A stretch of DNA of 64,000 nt from Erinaceus europaeus (Eukaryota; Chordata; Mammalia; Eulipotyphla; Erinaceidae): positions 21,001-85,000 of the forward strand of contig NW_026647620.1 of the NCBI RefSeq assembly GCF_950295315.1, written 5' to 3'. Shown here piece after piece: positions 22,200-33,920 of this stretch (position 1 is the first letter of the stretch; the number at the start of each line of letters is the position of its first letter). A program made the translations under genes and the position numbers. The notes under the pieces were generated by a model. The model did no database searches. It was not told the origin of the DNA and was given only the letters and a program-made list of their open reading frames with translations.

Positions 22200-22715
22200 T
22201 TATCTACCACTCTGTGGCTAGAAAGGTCTTTCCAGTACAACAAATGCACAGATTCACCTCTGTGGAAAAACACTCCGGTGAGTGGCTCTCCAGAGTCTTT
22301 GGGATAACGTCCAAAGTTCTTGGCAGAGTTGACAGACCCCTGCCGACCTGCCCACCCTCATTTCACTCTCCATGTTCTCAACAGATGGAATCTCTTGGAG
22401 CTTTCCCAGCATTTTTGTGGGATTTTGAACATATTCTTTCCTCTGTCTGGGAACTCGTTCCTTTCCATTTGCTCAGGTCAACTCAGCTTTTAGTTCTCAC
22501 TTTCAGGCAGCACCTCCTCTGGGAAGCTTTCCGTGTGCTGCAAGTTTAGAATCTTCCTGCAGTGTTCCATGCTGGTCACCGCTGGGACACGATTGTCTGT
22601 GCCTCCTCTTAAGAGCATGAGCTCAGTGAGTGAAGAGATGCCACCCATTTCACACTTGCGTGCCCAGCGGGACAGTCACATAGGGATCTGTGCGACAGAA
22701 GTGAATGACGGGACC
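22200..22715 (+). repeat. L2 (LINE-2) 3'-end remnant
   Basis: Old, diverged plus-strand L2. The order is GGAACTCGTTCCTTTCCATT, GCAGCACCTCCTCTGGGAAG, TTGTCTGTGCCTCCTC, then a GCCCAGCGGGACAGTCACAT module and GTGAATGACGGG, as in the L2 3' end. Confidence 0.65.
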
Positions 22716-22969
22716 TTGGGAGAGGTGTAAGTGGATGGAACTTCATGCCCTGGTTAAACAATGTGCTTCCCGTTTCTATTCTCCGTCTTCTCAGCAATAG
22801 CAGCAAACACTGTGTAGATGCCCTGCCCACTGCACTGAGAGAGTACAGAAAGATCAGAGTCAAATTCTTTAAATTTTTATTTTATTTTCATTGGTTCCAG
22901 GAAATAAATCCAAATAAAACCTCACACATGCATGGCTCTGTTGGGTGGCTTCTCTGCTAATTTTTTTTG
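22716..22969. other. Intergenic unique sequence
   Basis: No gene or repeat recognised. Confidence 0.35.
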
Positions 22970-23056
22970 TCTCCCTCCAAGTAATCACAAGGCCTGAAAC
23001 TGCTTAGTTTCCAAGATCAGACAAGATTGGGTGTGTTCAGGGTGGTACGGCTGTAC
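22970..23056 (-). pseudogene. 5S rRNA retropseudogene (3'-truncated)
   Basis: Read on the minus strand the sequence follows 5S rRNA from its first bases (GTACAGCCGTACCACCCTGA) through the internal control region (TCTTGTCTGATCTTGGAAAC, AAGCAG). It degrades in the middle and continues to ACTTGGAGGGAGAC, about position 90 of the roughly 120-nt RNA. There it stops and is followed at once by an eight-A run (the T run at 22961-22968 on the plus strand). The truncation plus A run indicates an RNA copied back by LINE machinery, not a working 5S gene. Confidence 0.85.
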
Positions 23057-23094
23057 AGTGTGCTCGTTTTTTTTGTTTGCTTGTTAAATTCTAT

Positions 23095-23595
23095 ACACTG
23101 GGGGTGGGAGCGGTGAGGAGAGAGGGAAGCAGAGAGAAGATAGGAGGAGAGACAGCAGAACACCACGCCACCGTCCGTGGAACTCTCCCTGATACCGTCC
23201 ACGGTGCTCCCATGTGGTGTCAAAGCTTGGGTGTAGATTCCCAACACATGGGCTCTGATCCCAGCCTGGAGTCTTTCTTCATTTAGTCTCTTTAAATCTA
23301 TTGCCAAGAACATTTTCCAACTGAGGCAAATTTGACATAGAATCTTATGTTAGCTCCAGAAGTACATGATAATGTGATATTATGGTGGCACACCTGGTTG
23401 AGCACACATGTTACAAGGTACAAGGACCGGGGTTCAAGCCCCCAGTCCCCACTTGTGGGGGAAAACTTCACAAGTGATGAAGCAGAGATGCAGGTGTCTA
23501 TCTGGCTCTCTCCTTCTCTAGCTCCCCCTTCTTCTCAATTTCTGGATGTCTCTATCCAATAAATAAATAAAGAGAATTAAAAGAATTAAAAATGT
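23095..23595. repeat. Family E SINE (-) and family B SINE (+)
   Basis: 23095-23265 is a diverged minus E element. 23378-23595 is a plus B element lacking its first bases (starts GGTGGCACACCTGGTTGAGC) and ending CTATCCAATAAATAAATAAA. Confidence 0.75.
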
Positions 23596-25055
23596 GGTAT
23601 TTATATGCCATATAGTATGATCACCGCAGGAAGTGACCACTTCATCAACTGTAATAATGCTCTCATCATATACAGAGAGACCCTTCTTTTTCTTCTTGTG
23701 ATGAGAAGTTTTAAGATTTTCTTTGCCCTTTCCAAAAACAGGACTTGGTCTCTTGGCAACACTCACAGATGCAATGCAATTTTATTGACTATAATTGCCA
23801 CACTGGACAGAACATCCCAGTGACGTATTTATTTTAAAACTGACCGTCTCCACCTCTTTTGACCCCATTATCCATCTCGTCGGCCCCTCCTTTTCCTGGG
23901 GCTACTGCCATGAGAGAAGATGTCAAAAGCTCCGGTTTTTAAATGGTAAGAGTCCGGTGTTTGAGAGATTTTTTTTTTCTCTGCAAAATCTTCCTTTTAA
24001 ACTCCAAGAGACAGAATGCAGTAAGCCTAAAGCTCAGAACTTATGCCACCAACGGTTGAATTTGGAAGAACATATGTGCTTCCCCTCCACATGGAAAATA
24101 TCATCTTTTTTGAGCCTGGAGCAGAATTGGAATGGATTGTGAGAGAAGAACAAGTTAAGCCCTCTAGCTGGAATCCATCTTTCCTGGGTGCTCACTATGT
24201 GACCTAGGTTCCCGTGTACTATTCCTGCACAAGGAAGTGGTGCCATAGTGGTGGGTGGTAGATTAACAGGCCCATTGTATCTAGGCAGGTACCAGAACTT
24301 TCCATTAATTAATTATGCTATGTAAGGTGGCCCCTCCACTGTGGGAAGCACCAATCTTTCCCTGTATTTTAGTAGGAACACTAAAGGAAGTGGTGTAGAT
24401 AAAGGGGGAAACGTTTCTTCCTCTTGGAGTCACCTAAACAATTTCGCATTATTGGTATTGCTTGTTCCATCATAATCAATCTTACAGAGTGCAGTGCAGG
24501 TTTAGTCATTACTTTTATTATTGGTCAGGCTCTGAGCCTGGCCATAGGTAGACTATTAAGACCACACAGAGCTTAATCCCAAGCCCTATACATGGCAGAA
24601 GGCAAGATGGTTTCAGTTTGGCCTGGAGAGTCCAGCTGTGCTGAACTTCCTGTGAAGCTGGCATCGTGTCAAACAGCTCTGCGCCAAGCATACCTGTGGG
24701 GGGGTTGCTGGGTCTGGAGATCCCAGGGGAGAGGATAAGGGCTGAGTAGTCCAAGCCAGGGAACAGTTAAACATTCACTGGTACTAGAAAGCAGTGATGT
24801 AGGAGCCACCAGCCTCCCCAGGAAGCAACTGCCCCCTTTCCCAGACTGCGGGTCTGTCCACCCCCCCTTGTCACGTGAGAGCAAAATGGTCTCCAGACCA
24901 TTTGTCACCCGGGGTGGGGAGAGGTCCCCAGTTGAGGGCCTGCTGGCAGGTCCAGGGAATTCTGGAGCAGATACAAACAACATTATGATCAATGTCTAGG
25001 AAAGAAGTGACATTTTATCAGCTAGGCAAGAGAAACAGAAGATGACTTTAATTTT
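23596..25055. other. Intergenic, no gene seen
   Basis: About 1.45 kb with no recent SINEs. Open frames at 23795-24142 and 24669-24992 have no recognisable protein signature. Confidence 0.45.
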
Positions 25056-25057
25056 TT

Positions 25058-25540
25058 AAACAATTATCTTTATTTATTGGATAGAGACAGCCAGAAATCG
25101 AGAGGATGGGTAAGATAGAAAGGAAGAGAGAAGGGGCCAGACGGTGGCACACCTGGTTAAACATACACATTACAGTGTGCAGGGACCCAGGTTCAAGTCC
25201 CTGGTCCCCACCTGAAGGGGAAAAGCTTCATGAGTGGTGAAGCAGGGCTACAGGTGTCCCCCTGTCTCTCTCCCTCTCTACCTCTCCTTCCCCTCTCAAT
25301 TTTGCTTTGTCTCTATCCAATAATAAATAAATAAAAGATTTTAAAAAGAAGAAGAGGAGACAATATTAAGAATTATGAAAAAAGAGAAGAAAAAGGAAGA
25401 GAGACATCTGAAGCCCTGCTTCACCACTTGCAAATCTTTTCCCCTGCAGGTGGGCATCAGTGGCTTGAACCCCGGTCCCTGCACATTGTAACTTGTGCAC
25501 TCAACCAGGTGCACCACCACCCATACGCCAGAAGATGACT
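25058..25540. repeat. Family B SINE (+) nested in a family B SINE (-)
   Basis: A minus B element starts at 25062 (TATCTTTATTTATTGGATAG) and is split at about 25132 by a plus B element (25133-25350). It resumes in a GA-rich stretch and ends at 25530 (AGGTGCACCACCACCC). The pair can form a long inverted repeat. Confidence 0.85.
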
Positions 25541-25559
25541 TTTGACCTTAGAACCCCTT

Positions 25560-26290
25560 CCTCAGTGTCAGAGAGATACACAGGGGCCAAGAGATAGCTC
25601 ACACAGAATGGCACATACCTTCCTGCTTACTGGGCCCAGTTCGACCCCTGCACCATTGACAGCTCCAGAGAGTGAGTGGTGGAGTGGCACTTTGATATTT
25701 CTCCTCTCTGTGTTTGTCTCTGTCTTATTTCTGTCTTCTTCTCTCCTTTCTGTCTCTCTCTAGATAAAAAAAAAAAAAAAAAAAGGGACGAAAATGTGCC
25801 CAGCTCAGAGGGTGTTATTTATATATTATATATGAGGCCCTGGACTCACTCCCGGCAGTACATTAGATAAACGAAGAGAGGGGTCAGAAGGGTCTGAAGA
25901 GCAAAGTATGCTGACTTGTGTCTCCCTCTCCATCTCTGTCTGAAATGAATAGGAAAAAAGGAGCACTCTCCCAGAAGAAGTGGAGTGACATATGCACGAG
26001 GCTCCCACTGCCAAAAATAAGAGAAAAAGAGAAAAAAAGAGAATTATAAATAAACTTCAGAGGAGAGTACCATGAAGAGAAGGGAACTGGGAGGAGAATC
26101 TTCAGACTGAACTTAAAACTTGAAATGATTGAGCTGTTTTAGGTTGGTGGGTGTTTGGACAGGGGAGATGGCATCATTATGAGAAAAGACTTTCATATCT
26201 GAGGCTCTAAAGTTCCCTGTTCAATCCCCCTGCATCACCAGGAACCAGAGCTGAACAGTGCTTTGGTTTAAAAAAAAAAAAAATGGGGCT
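25560..26290 (+). repeat. SINE cluster: E, E-like, D
   Basis: 25583-25790 E (+) with an A run. 25825-26050 holds E-like pieces. 26155-26285 a diverged plus D element ending in an A run. Confidence 0.65.
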
Positions 26291-27150
26291 GAAGAGAGAA
26301 CTTACGAACAAATCACATTTCCTCACCTGGGAGTGTGAGTTGAGATGCTGGCCGAGAGGCTGCTGCCGGAGAGTAGTTCAGGGGGATGGGCTTGCAAGGG
26401 GGAACTCCAGGACCTGACGGAGATCGTCCTAATTTCAAGGGTCTCCTATTGCAACACCGGCTGTGAGCTCGGTTTGCCAACAAGGATCATGTCTTTGGAA
26501 GCAAATGTCTTCTGAGAAGCCAAGATGACATCTCAAGTTTGGATGGTGGGGTAGAGGGAGGTGGGGCAGAGGGCTGCCGGAGTGTAGGAGAGTCTGGGGT
26601 TTTCAGAGCCCTGAGGGACAAGGGACATGCTCTGAGCTGACCAGCTGTGAGTGCAGGCCGTGGGTCACTGAGCTGGAGACACTGGAGCTGATTTGAGGAC
26701 ACGGAAGTATGACATCCATTTATCTCTGTCCAGTGTGAATTCAAAACCGCACTTATTTCTGGACTGTCCCTCCTGAACTATTTTTAACTTTCGAACCTGA
26801 ACACCATGAAAAACTGGGTCTAAAAACCCGTCCAAATGATCCCCATCCATCTCAGGGCAGTCTGGAACAAACCAGGATTCTCACCAATTAGATTTTCGTC
26901 TCTCTGTAGTGAACCACTTCTTTCCCCTAAGAAGTTTGTGCCACAAGACCTCTGGGACTACAGATGCCCCTTAAAATGTCTGACGACACTGCTGTGTCTA
27001 AAATAAGTTCTGGTAACCTCTGCTTAAAACTAGTGACTGAGAAGCCAGCTACAAGGGAAGGCTGTTCCTTCCCAGGGCCCCAGATCCAGAGCTATCACCC
27101 CACCTCATTACCGTTCTCTCTCTCTCATCAGAACCAGGGCCTCATTCACG
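26291..27150. other. Intergenic unique sequence
   Basis: No recognised exon. ORF-like stretches at 26487-26744 and 26665-26850 are unremarkable. Confidence 0.4.
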
Positions 27151-27154
27151 TGCC

Positions 27155-28260
27155 TCTCTCACTCAGAGACAGAGATGGAGAGATATAGAAGGAGATCTCC
27201 CTCCAGTTCCATGTCATCTCCTGTGAGGTGCAGGGGCTTGAACCCAGACTGTGCACCTGGCAATGGTCCTGCCTGGTCAAGCTATCTCTCTGACCAACTA
27301 ACCACATCTTTTACACTGCTCATAACTGGAGGAGATTTGGGGATTCATTGATCAGATCGTGCTGGGAAGTGTCAACTGTGTGGAGAAACCAACCTACGGT
27401 AGCGGGATCCTGAATAAGGAGGCCTGGTCTATGGTTGAGTGCCACAAGGATTTTCCAGGTCAGCCCAGTGTCGTACTTGTCACCTCCTGGTGGCTGCGAC
27501 TCTGAAGCCTTTGGCCTGCTTGTAATCCTGGTCCTGTACTTATTAAATAATAATAATAATAATTTACTTCTTTTTTTTTTTTTTTTTTGGCCTCCAGGAT
27601 TATCGCTGGGACTCATGAATCCTCTGCTCTTGGAGGCTATTTTTCCCCCTTTGTTGTCCTTGTTGTTTATTGTCTTGTCGTTGCAGTTGTTATTGCTGTT
27701 GTTATTGTTAATGCTGTCGTTGTTGTTGGATAGGACAGAGAGAAATGGAGACAGGTGGGGAAGATAGAGAGGAGGAGAGAAAGACAGACACCTGCAGACC
27801 TGCTTCACCACCTGTGAAGCGACTCCCCTGCCGGTGGGGAGCCGGGGGCTCGAACCGGGATCCTTAGGCCCGTTCTTGCTCTTTGCACCATGTGTGCTTA
27901 ACCCGCTGTGCCACCGCCCAGTCCCCCTAATTTACTTATTCTGAGTAAGGAGGGAGGGAAAGAGACCGAGGGGAGAGCAGAGCTCTGTTCAGCAACAAGT
28001 GGTCCTGAGGAAGGAATCTGAAACCTCTGGGCCTCAGTCATGGGCTGACAAGTGCTCTAACAGGCTGAGCGCTCTCTCTGGCCCTGGTGCTTGCTGACAT
28101 GTGACCTTGGACATGTGGCCTAACTTCTCTCTCTCTCTCTTTGCAGAGCTAATACTGGGGTTCAAATCTCTCTCTCTCTCTCTCTCTTTGCATATAATGC
28201 TGGGGTTCAAATCCCGGCTTCAGGCTTGGCAAGGAATGCGTCCACCTGGGCTAGCTATCT
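27155..28260 (-). repeat. SINE cluster: E (-), A (-) with target-site duplication, E (-), duplicated E head
   Basis: 27155-27300 E (-). 27560-27927 a long-form minus A element between copies of TAATTTACTT (about 27559 and 27928). 27935-28085 E (-). 28125-28260 contains two tandem partial copies of a CTCTCTCTTTGCA...TGGGGTTCAAATC block. Confidence 0.75.
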
Positions 28261-29145
28261 CTCATACCCCATGACTGGGGTTCCTCTCGTGCTGGGGCAG
28301 GTGTAACACGTGTTGCAGGAGAAGGGTCTAACATGCTCACGGCTATGGCCCTCACCACTGACTGGCTTGTTTTGGCTACAGTCAAATGTTGCCTTATGTA
28401 AACCTGAGGGTATGAAAACCTGGATTTGCATAAGCCAGCAGGGGAGGCTATTTCTATCACAAAAAGGTTCTTCCGTGTATGAAAGAGTAGGTGCCAGAGT
28501 TTCTTCTCAACAGCCGGCTTCCCATTTGACTCACATGCAATGATACAGTGTTGGAGCAACAGGGGGGAGGCTCAAAGCACAAGGCATCAGCCAGGCCTAG
28601 CCTGGTGGCAAGTTAACAATACTGTTCCCAGGGGTTCCCCACTCCCCATTATGAAGGGATTAGAGAGGGACTCTGTGGCAGAGCTGGAACCAACCGGTGG
28701 ACGGTGCTGTGGGAGAGATCCTAGGTCCACATACTGAAGATCTCTCTGCCTGGTAACACAGCTGTCCAAAACGGAAGTGGCATACCCCATGAAGTAGTAA
28801 CTTCCCCAGCACGGGATGTTTCGGTGAAAGCTGTTGGTGTGACTATTGCATGAGACAGGGAGGTGAGTCAGGACCATGTTGCCTCCGACCAGAAATGAAT
28901 TGCTTGGGAAAGACTGGATTAAATTACTTCTAAGATTTCTGCTAATTTAAAGACTCTGACACTCTCAAATTGTTTCACAGATGTTATTTTAACTATATCC
29001 CTGGGAGAATTTTCTTATTTTTAGTGGTGGAAAACTAGAGCATAGCACCTAAAGTGGGTGGGGAAGTGGGAAAAAGATTCAGACATCCTGACCCTTTTAG
29101 ACATTTAATCCCACTGTCTCTTCTTATCTAGTTATTTTGTACAAG
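28261..29145. other. Intergenic, possible old MIR
   Basis: Mostly unique. 28965-29100 resembles a diverged plus-strand MIR (TTTCACAGATGTTATTTT, TTTAGTGGTGGAAAACTAGA). No gene seen. Confidence 0.4.
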
Positions 29146-29149
29146 TATC

Positions 29150-30935
29150 TATTATTTATTTATTGCCTCCAGGGTTATTGCTGGGGCTCAGTGCCTGCAC
29201 CATGAATCCACTGCTCCTGGAGGCCATTTCCCCCCTTTTATTGCTCTTGTTGTTGTAGCCTTGTTGTGGTTATTATTGTTATTGTTGATGTTGTTTGTTG
29301 TTAGAGAGGACAGAGAAAAATGGAGGGAAGAGGGGAAGACAGAAGGGGGAGAGAAAGACAGACCCCTGCAGATCTGCTACACCTCCTGTGAAGTGACTCC
29401 CCTGCAGGTGGGGAGCAGGGGGCTTGAACTGGGATTATGCCGGTCCTTGCACTTTGTGCCATGTGCGCTTAACCCTCAGCGCTACAGCCCGACCCCCTTT
29501 ATTATTTATTTTTGTGAGCGAGAGAGCAGCCAGAGCACGGCTCTGTCCTAGGTGGTTCCAGGGACTGGACCCAGGGCCTTATGCATTTGAGACATGCACT
29601 CTACCCCCTGGGTTACCTTTTTTTGTTTTTTTTTTTTAAGATTTTAAAAAATGTTAATTTATTTATTTATTCCCTTTTGTTGCCCTTGTTTTGTTGTTGT
29701 AGTTATTATTGTTGTTGTTATTGATGTCGTCGTTGTTGCATAGGACAGAGAGAAATGGAGAGAGGAGGGGAAGACAGAGAGGGGGAGAGAAAGACAGACA
29801 CCTGCAGACCTGCTTCACCGCCTGTGAAGCGACTCCCCTGCAGGTGGGGAGCTAGGGGCTTGAACCAGGATGCTTATGTAGGTCCTTGTGCTTTGCGCCA
29901 CCTGCACTTAACCCGCTGCGCTACCGCCCAACTCCCTGAGTTACCGTTTTAAAAATATTTTTTTATTTATTATTGGATAGAGACAGAAATTGAAAAGGGA
30001 GGAGAGAGAGAGACATAGAGACACCTGCAGCCTAGTTTCACCACTTGTGAAGCTTTCCCTCTGCCGGTGGGAACCAGGGGCTTGAACCTGGGTCCTTGTA
30101 CACTGTAATGTATGTGCTTAACCAGGTGTGCCCCTGCCTGCCCCCCCCCCCAGCTACCTTTAGTGCTGCCCATACCTTCTCTGTAATTAATAAATTTTTA
30201 AAATGTTGGGAGTCAGGCGGTAGCGCAGCGAGTCAAGCACAGGTGGCACAAAGCGCAAGGACCGGTGTAAGGATCCCGGTTCGATCCCCCGGCTCCCCAC
30301 CTGCAGGGGAGTCGCTTCACAGGCAGTGAAGCAGGTCTGCAGGTGTCTGTCTTTCTCTCTCCTTCTCTATCCTCCCCTCCTCTCTCCATTTCTCTCTGTC
30401 CTATCCAACAACGATGACATCAATAACAACAACAATATCTACAACAATAAAACAAGGGCAACAAAAAGAAATAAATAAAAAATGTTTTCTTTATTTATTT
30501 CACAAGTGAGAACATTTTATATGCAAAAGAGAGAAAGAAGCAAGTCAGAATGTTGGCCTGGTACATGCAGTACCAGGGATCAAACCAGGAACCTCAGGCA
30601 TGCAAATCTTGTGCTCTATCAGCTAGACTGGTTTTCCATCCACATATTTATTTATTTATTTCCACCAGGGTTACTTCCGGGTCTCATTGCCTGTACAGTG
30701 AATCCACTGTTCCTGGCAGCCATTTTTTTCCAGTCTCCCCCCCCCCTTTATTGGATAAGACAGAGAAACTGAGAGAGGAGGGGGAGAGAGAGAGAGAGAA
30801 ACAAGAAATATCTGCAGACCTGCTTCAAAACTTGTGAAACTTCCCCCCCTTCAGGGGAGGGGGTTTGAACCTAGGTCCTTACACTAGGTAATATGTGTGT
30901 TTAACCGGGTGCACCACTGCCTGGTCTCCTACATA
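29150..30935. repeat. Dense SINE cluster: A (-), D/E (-), A (-), B (-), A (+), E (-), A/B (-)
   Basis: 29155-29500 a long-form minus A. 29500-29620 a minus D/E-like element. 29640-29935 a minus A bounded by CTGGGTTACC and CTGAGTTACC. 29950-30145 a minus B. 30207-30480 a plus A with AAAATGTT at both ends. 30485-30640 E (-). 30645-30930 a minus A/B-like element. Almost no unique sequence remains. Confidence 0.85.
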
Positions 30936-31169
30936 AATTCTTTTTTGACTGGTGAGGATGAAGATTGGGGAAGCTAGAGACAGAATTGGCCTTAAGGCTC
31001 GAGCAACTGAGAATCCCGTCAACTTCAGAAACTAGTGACAAAGCAGTTGAACTCAGTCTCCTTATTTACTTCTAGAAACCCTGTAATGCAGCATCCTGGG
31101 AAAGTACTTTGGCCATTTAAAAGATGGAACCATGACTGACCATAAGGTGGTAGAATCTTCTTTAAAGGG
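30936..31169. other. Intergenic unique sequence
   Basis: No feature recognised. Confidence 0.35.
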
Positions 31170-31590
31170 AAACAGCCTGGAAAGTGGTGCAGTGTCTAGA
31201 GCCTTGGACCCAAGCACATGAAGTCTCAAGTTTGATCCCCAGCATCACATGTGCCAGAGTGATGCTCTGGTGTCCTCTTCTCTCTTTCTCCCTCTCTCTC
31301 TCTTCCATTTTATTGGATAGGACAGAAAGAAATTGATAGGGGAGGGGAAGATAGAGAGGGAGAGAGAAAAATAGACACCAGCAGACCTGCTTCACCACTT
31401 GTGAAGCAACCCCCCTGCATGTGGGGAGCCGGGGGCTTGAACCAGGATCCTTGTGTGGGTCCTTGTGCTTCATGCTATGTGCACTCAACCAAGTGCACCA
31501 CCAGCTGGCCCCTTCTCTCTCTCTTTCCCTCCCTCTCCCCTTTCTTTCATATTAGTAAATCTTTCAAATATTAAATAAAAAGACTTGCAG
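31170..31590. repeat. Family C SINE (+) interrupted by a family A-like SINE (-)
   Basis: The C head (CCTGGAAAGTGGTGCAGTGT) starts at 31178. The minus insert runs from about 31306 (CATTTTATTGGATAGGACAG) to 31512. The C tail resumes at 31513 and ends near 31580. Confidence 0.75.
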
Positions 31591-32600
31591 AAAAAAGAAT
31601 ATTTATCCTAGCTAGCCTACTTGTTTTTTTCAAATAAAGCTGATCATCTGGCATTCAGATCAGTCTATTTCAACTGATAACACGTGGGCAGATGACATGG
31701 CCACCTCCAATTCCCGCCGTATCTATGCCACGATGGATACATTCGGCTGGTCAGACAAACCTAGCCCGGCCTAAAGAGAAAGTAGGAAGCCTTCACACAG
31801 CACCAAACCTCTTAGTGCCAGAGGTCTTATGAGCGATCTAGGAAGGGGAGAAATCAAACAGTGAGAAGGAAAGGCTAAAATCTCCTGGGCTGGCCCTGGA
31901 ACCTCAACTGGTAGAGAAGACGTCAGAGACTATGAGCCGGAGAGAGCAGGAAGCCAGATGTTCTGGAAAGGAGTGAAAACACGCTGAGAAAGAGGAGAAA
32001 GAGGAGGGGGAACAGAAAAGGCTCCAGTCACACATTCGTTGCTGTTGTCCCGGGAGCGAGTGGTAAATCGAGCCTTTGTCCTCAAGGAAGAGCAAATGCC
32101 CTGGGTTAGAATTGGCACAAAAGTCAGCACCATACTGGCCTCTGGTGCCCCGTAACCCGACCTTCCTGGGCGGAGAGGCTCTCCCCGTGTGTGTGATCCC
32201 TGGCGGGAAAGCAGAGGGAGGGGAATCATGAAGCTGCTCCAGATTCTGTGCTCCAGGTGGAGAAGGCCTCCGGAAGGTGAGGGGATAAGCTAATCTGAGC
32301 GCCATGGCCCCGTTTCCAGGGATGTGATTAGTGGAGAGGCACTCGAGACCTGCTCCACTTCGGGAAACCCGGTTATGGGAGCTGCTGGGGGGCAGACTCA
32401 GCCGGGACCCCAGAGCAGCAGTTAACCCTTTTCTCTAGTCTGGATGGGGAATCATCTCTTTTATTCCCTTCCCAGGGGAACAGAATCTCCTCACCAGGGT
32501 GAGCTTTGCATCGGTCAGACCAGGAAGGATTGTTTTTATCCCCTGCACCCAGTTTCTTGGGATCAGTCTCTTGGGGGTCAGGGGTCTTTGAATACTCAAA
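31591..32600. other. Intergenic unique sequence
   Basis: About 1 kb without recent repeats. The open frames at 31904-32305 have no recognisable product. Confidence 0.4.
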
Positions 32601-32604
32601 TGCA

Positions 32605-32900
32605 TTTTTTTTTTTTGCCTCCAGGGTTACCGCTGGGGCTTGGTGCTAACATTACAAATTCACTGCTCCTGGCGGCCATTTTCCCCTTATTTTATTGGAC
32701 AGGACAGAGAGAAATTGAGTGGGGACAGGGAGATAGAGGAGAACGACACCTCTAGACCTGCTTCCCCACTTGTGAAGTGTCGCACTGTAGTGGTGCGACA
32801 CTTCACAAGTGGGGAGCCAGGGACTCAAACCTGGATCCCTGTGTGAATCCTTGCACTTCGTGCTATGTGCACTTAACTGGGTGCACCGCCAGCCGGCCCC
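32605..32900 (-). repeat. Family A SINE with internal fold-back
   Basis: A minus A element whose middle is altered. Where other copies have CTGCAGGTGGGGAGCC once, this copy has a perfect inverted repeat (next entry). The head is present to 32900. Confidence 0.85.
32764..32814. repeat. Perfect 22-bp inverted repeat with 7-base loop
   Basis: The left arm 32764-32785 (CCCCACTTGTGAAGTGTCGC plus AC) is the exact reverse complement of 32793-32814. The loop is TGTAGTG. It has no counterpart in other family A copies here, so it arose by a templated fold-back within this copy. Confidence 0.97.
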
Positions 32901-32934
32901 CACAAATGCATTCTTTAGGGTGTTCTTTTAAAAA

Positions 32935-33195
32935 AAAATTCCTTTTTTGTTGCCCTTGTTTTTTATTGCTGTAGTTATTATTGTTGTTGTTATTGATGTT
33001 GTCATTGTTGGATAGGACAAAGAAATGAAGAGAGGAGGGGAAGACAGAGGGGGGAGAGAAAGACAGACACCTGCAGACCTGTTTCACCGCCTGTGAAGCG
33101 ACCCCCCTGCAGGTGGGGGAGCCGGGATCCTTACGCCGGTCCTTGCGCTTTGCGCCACCTGCGCTTAACCCGCTGCGCTACTGCTGGACTCCCTC
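32935..33195 (-). repeat. Family A SINE
   Basis: Minus A element, TTTTTGTTGCCCTTGTTTTT tail complement to the GCGCTACTGCTGGACTCCC head, with a short deletion in the GGGGAGCCGG region. Confidence 0.85.
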
Positions 33196-33304
33196 TTTAG
33201 GATGTTGTATTATTTCCAGCCCTTGGCTTTGTATCAGCATAAACTTGGGGTTCTTTGGTGGGATCTCTTCTAGACAGAGAGGGAATTTCTTTTTAGGATA
33301 AACG

Positions 33305-33620
33305 GGCCGTGAGATGGCCAGGAGAAAGCTCAGTGGGTAGAGTGCACAGCTCAGCTCCGGTGGGACCCTTGGTTTTATCCCCGACACCGCTACATGGGCA
33401 CACTACAGACTGCACCAAGGGAGCTCCGTGGAGGGTGGATCAGTGCTCTGGTGTATCTTCTCTCTCTCTCTCTCTCTCCCTTTCTCTCTGCCTCTCTCTC
33501 TCCTCTATTTCTTGTCCTCTCTCTAAAAAAAAAAAAAAAAGAATGGAAAAGTTGTGCCTGGGAGGTTCCTTAGCAGCACTGCGTATGTGTGAGGCCCTGG
33601 GTTTGAGCTCACTACTGTGT
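33305..33620 (+). repeat. Two family E SINEs
   Basis: 33310-33540 is a plus E element with a long CT run and A run. 33545-33615 is a second, truncated plus E element. Confidence 0.65.
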
Positions 33621-33645
33621 AAAACAAACCAAAAACAAAGCAGAC

Positions 33646-33915
33646 TGTTACGCCCAGAGGTTCGAGTCCCGATCTCACGCAAAGAAGACCAGAATCACAT
33701 GCAAGAGCCTTTATGAGCAAGCTTAAGCTTGGGCCGCCGACACCCTTCTACGCAAGGGGAGAGTCTGCGACCCCGATCATTTCTCATCCCACCTTTTTAT
33801 AGTTATCACAGGGTGGGCACAGGTGGAAATATTTACGCGGAACAAGGAACAAGGAACAGTTGGTTTCGGGTTAACGGCTGTCCTCAATATTCGGGGCTTT
33901 TCTCTAACCTCCACA
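33646..33915 (-). mobile_element. Solo LTR of an endogenous retrovirus (family L1R), reverse
   Basis: An LTR of about 270 bp, starting TGTTACGCCC and ending CCTCCACA on the plus strand (TG...CA ends). It is flanked by a 5-bp duplication CAGAC (33641-33645 and 33916-33920). It contains a TATA-like TTTTTATAG complement and a TAAGCTTGG motif. It is the same family as the forward LTR at 41971-42243. No internal genes are attached. The family name here is only a local label. Confidence 0.85.
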
Positions 33916-33920
33916 CAGAC

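Noticed and set aside
22028..22549. 173-codon hydrophobic frame
   Set aside because: Its second half is an L2 remnant and the first half has no recognisable features, start context or splice sites.
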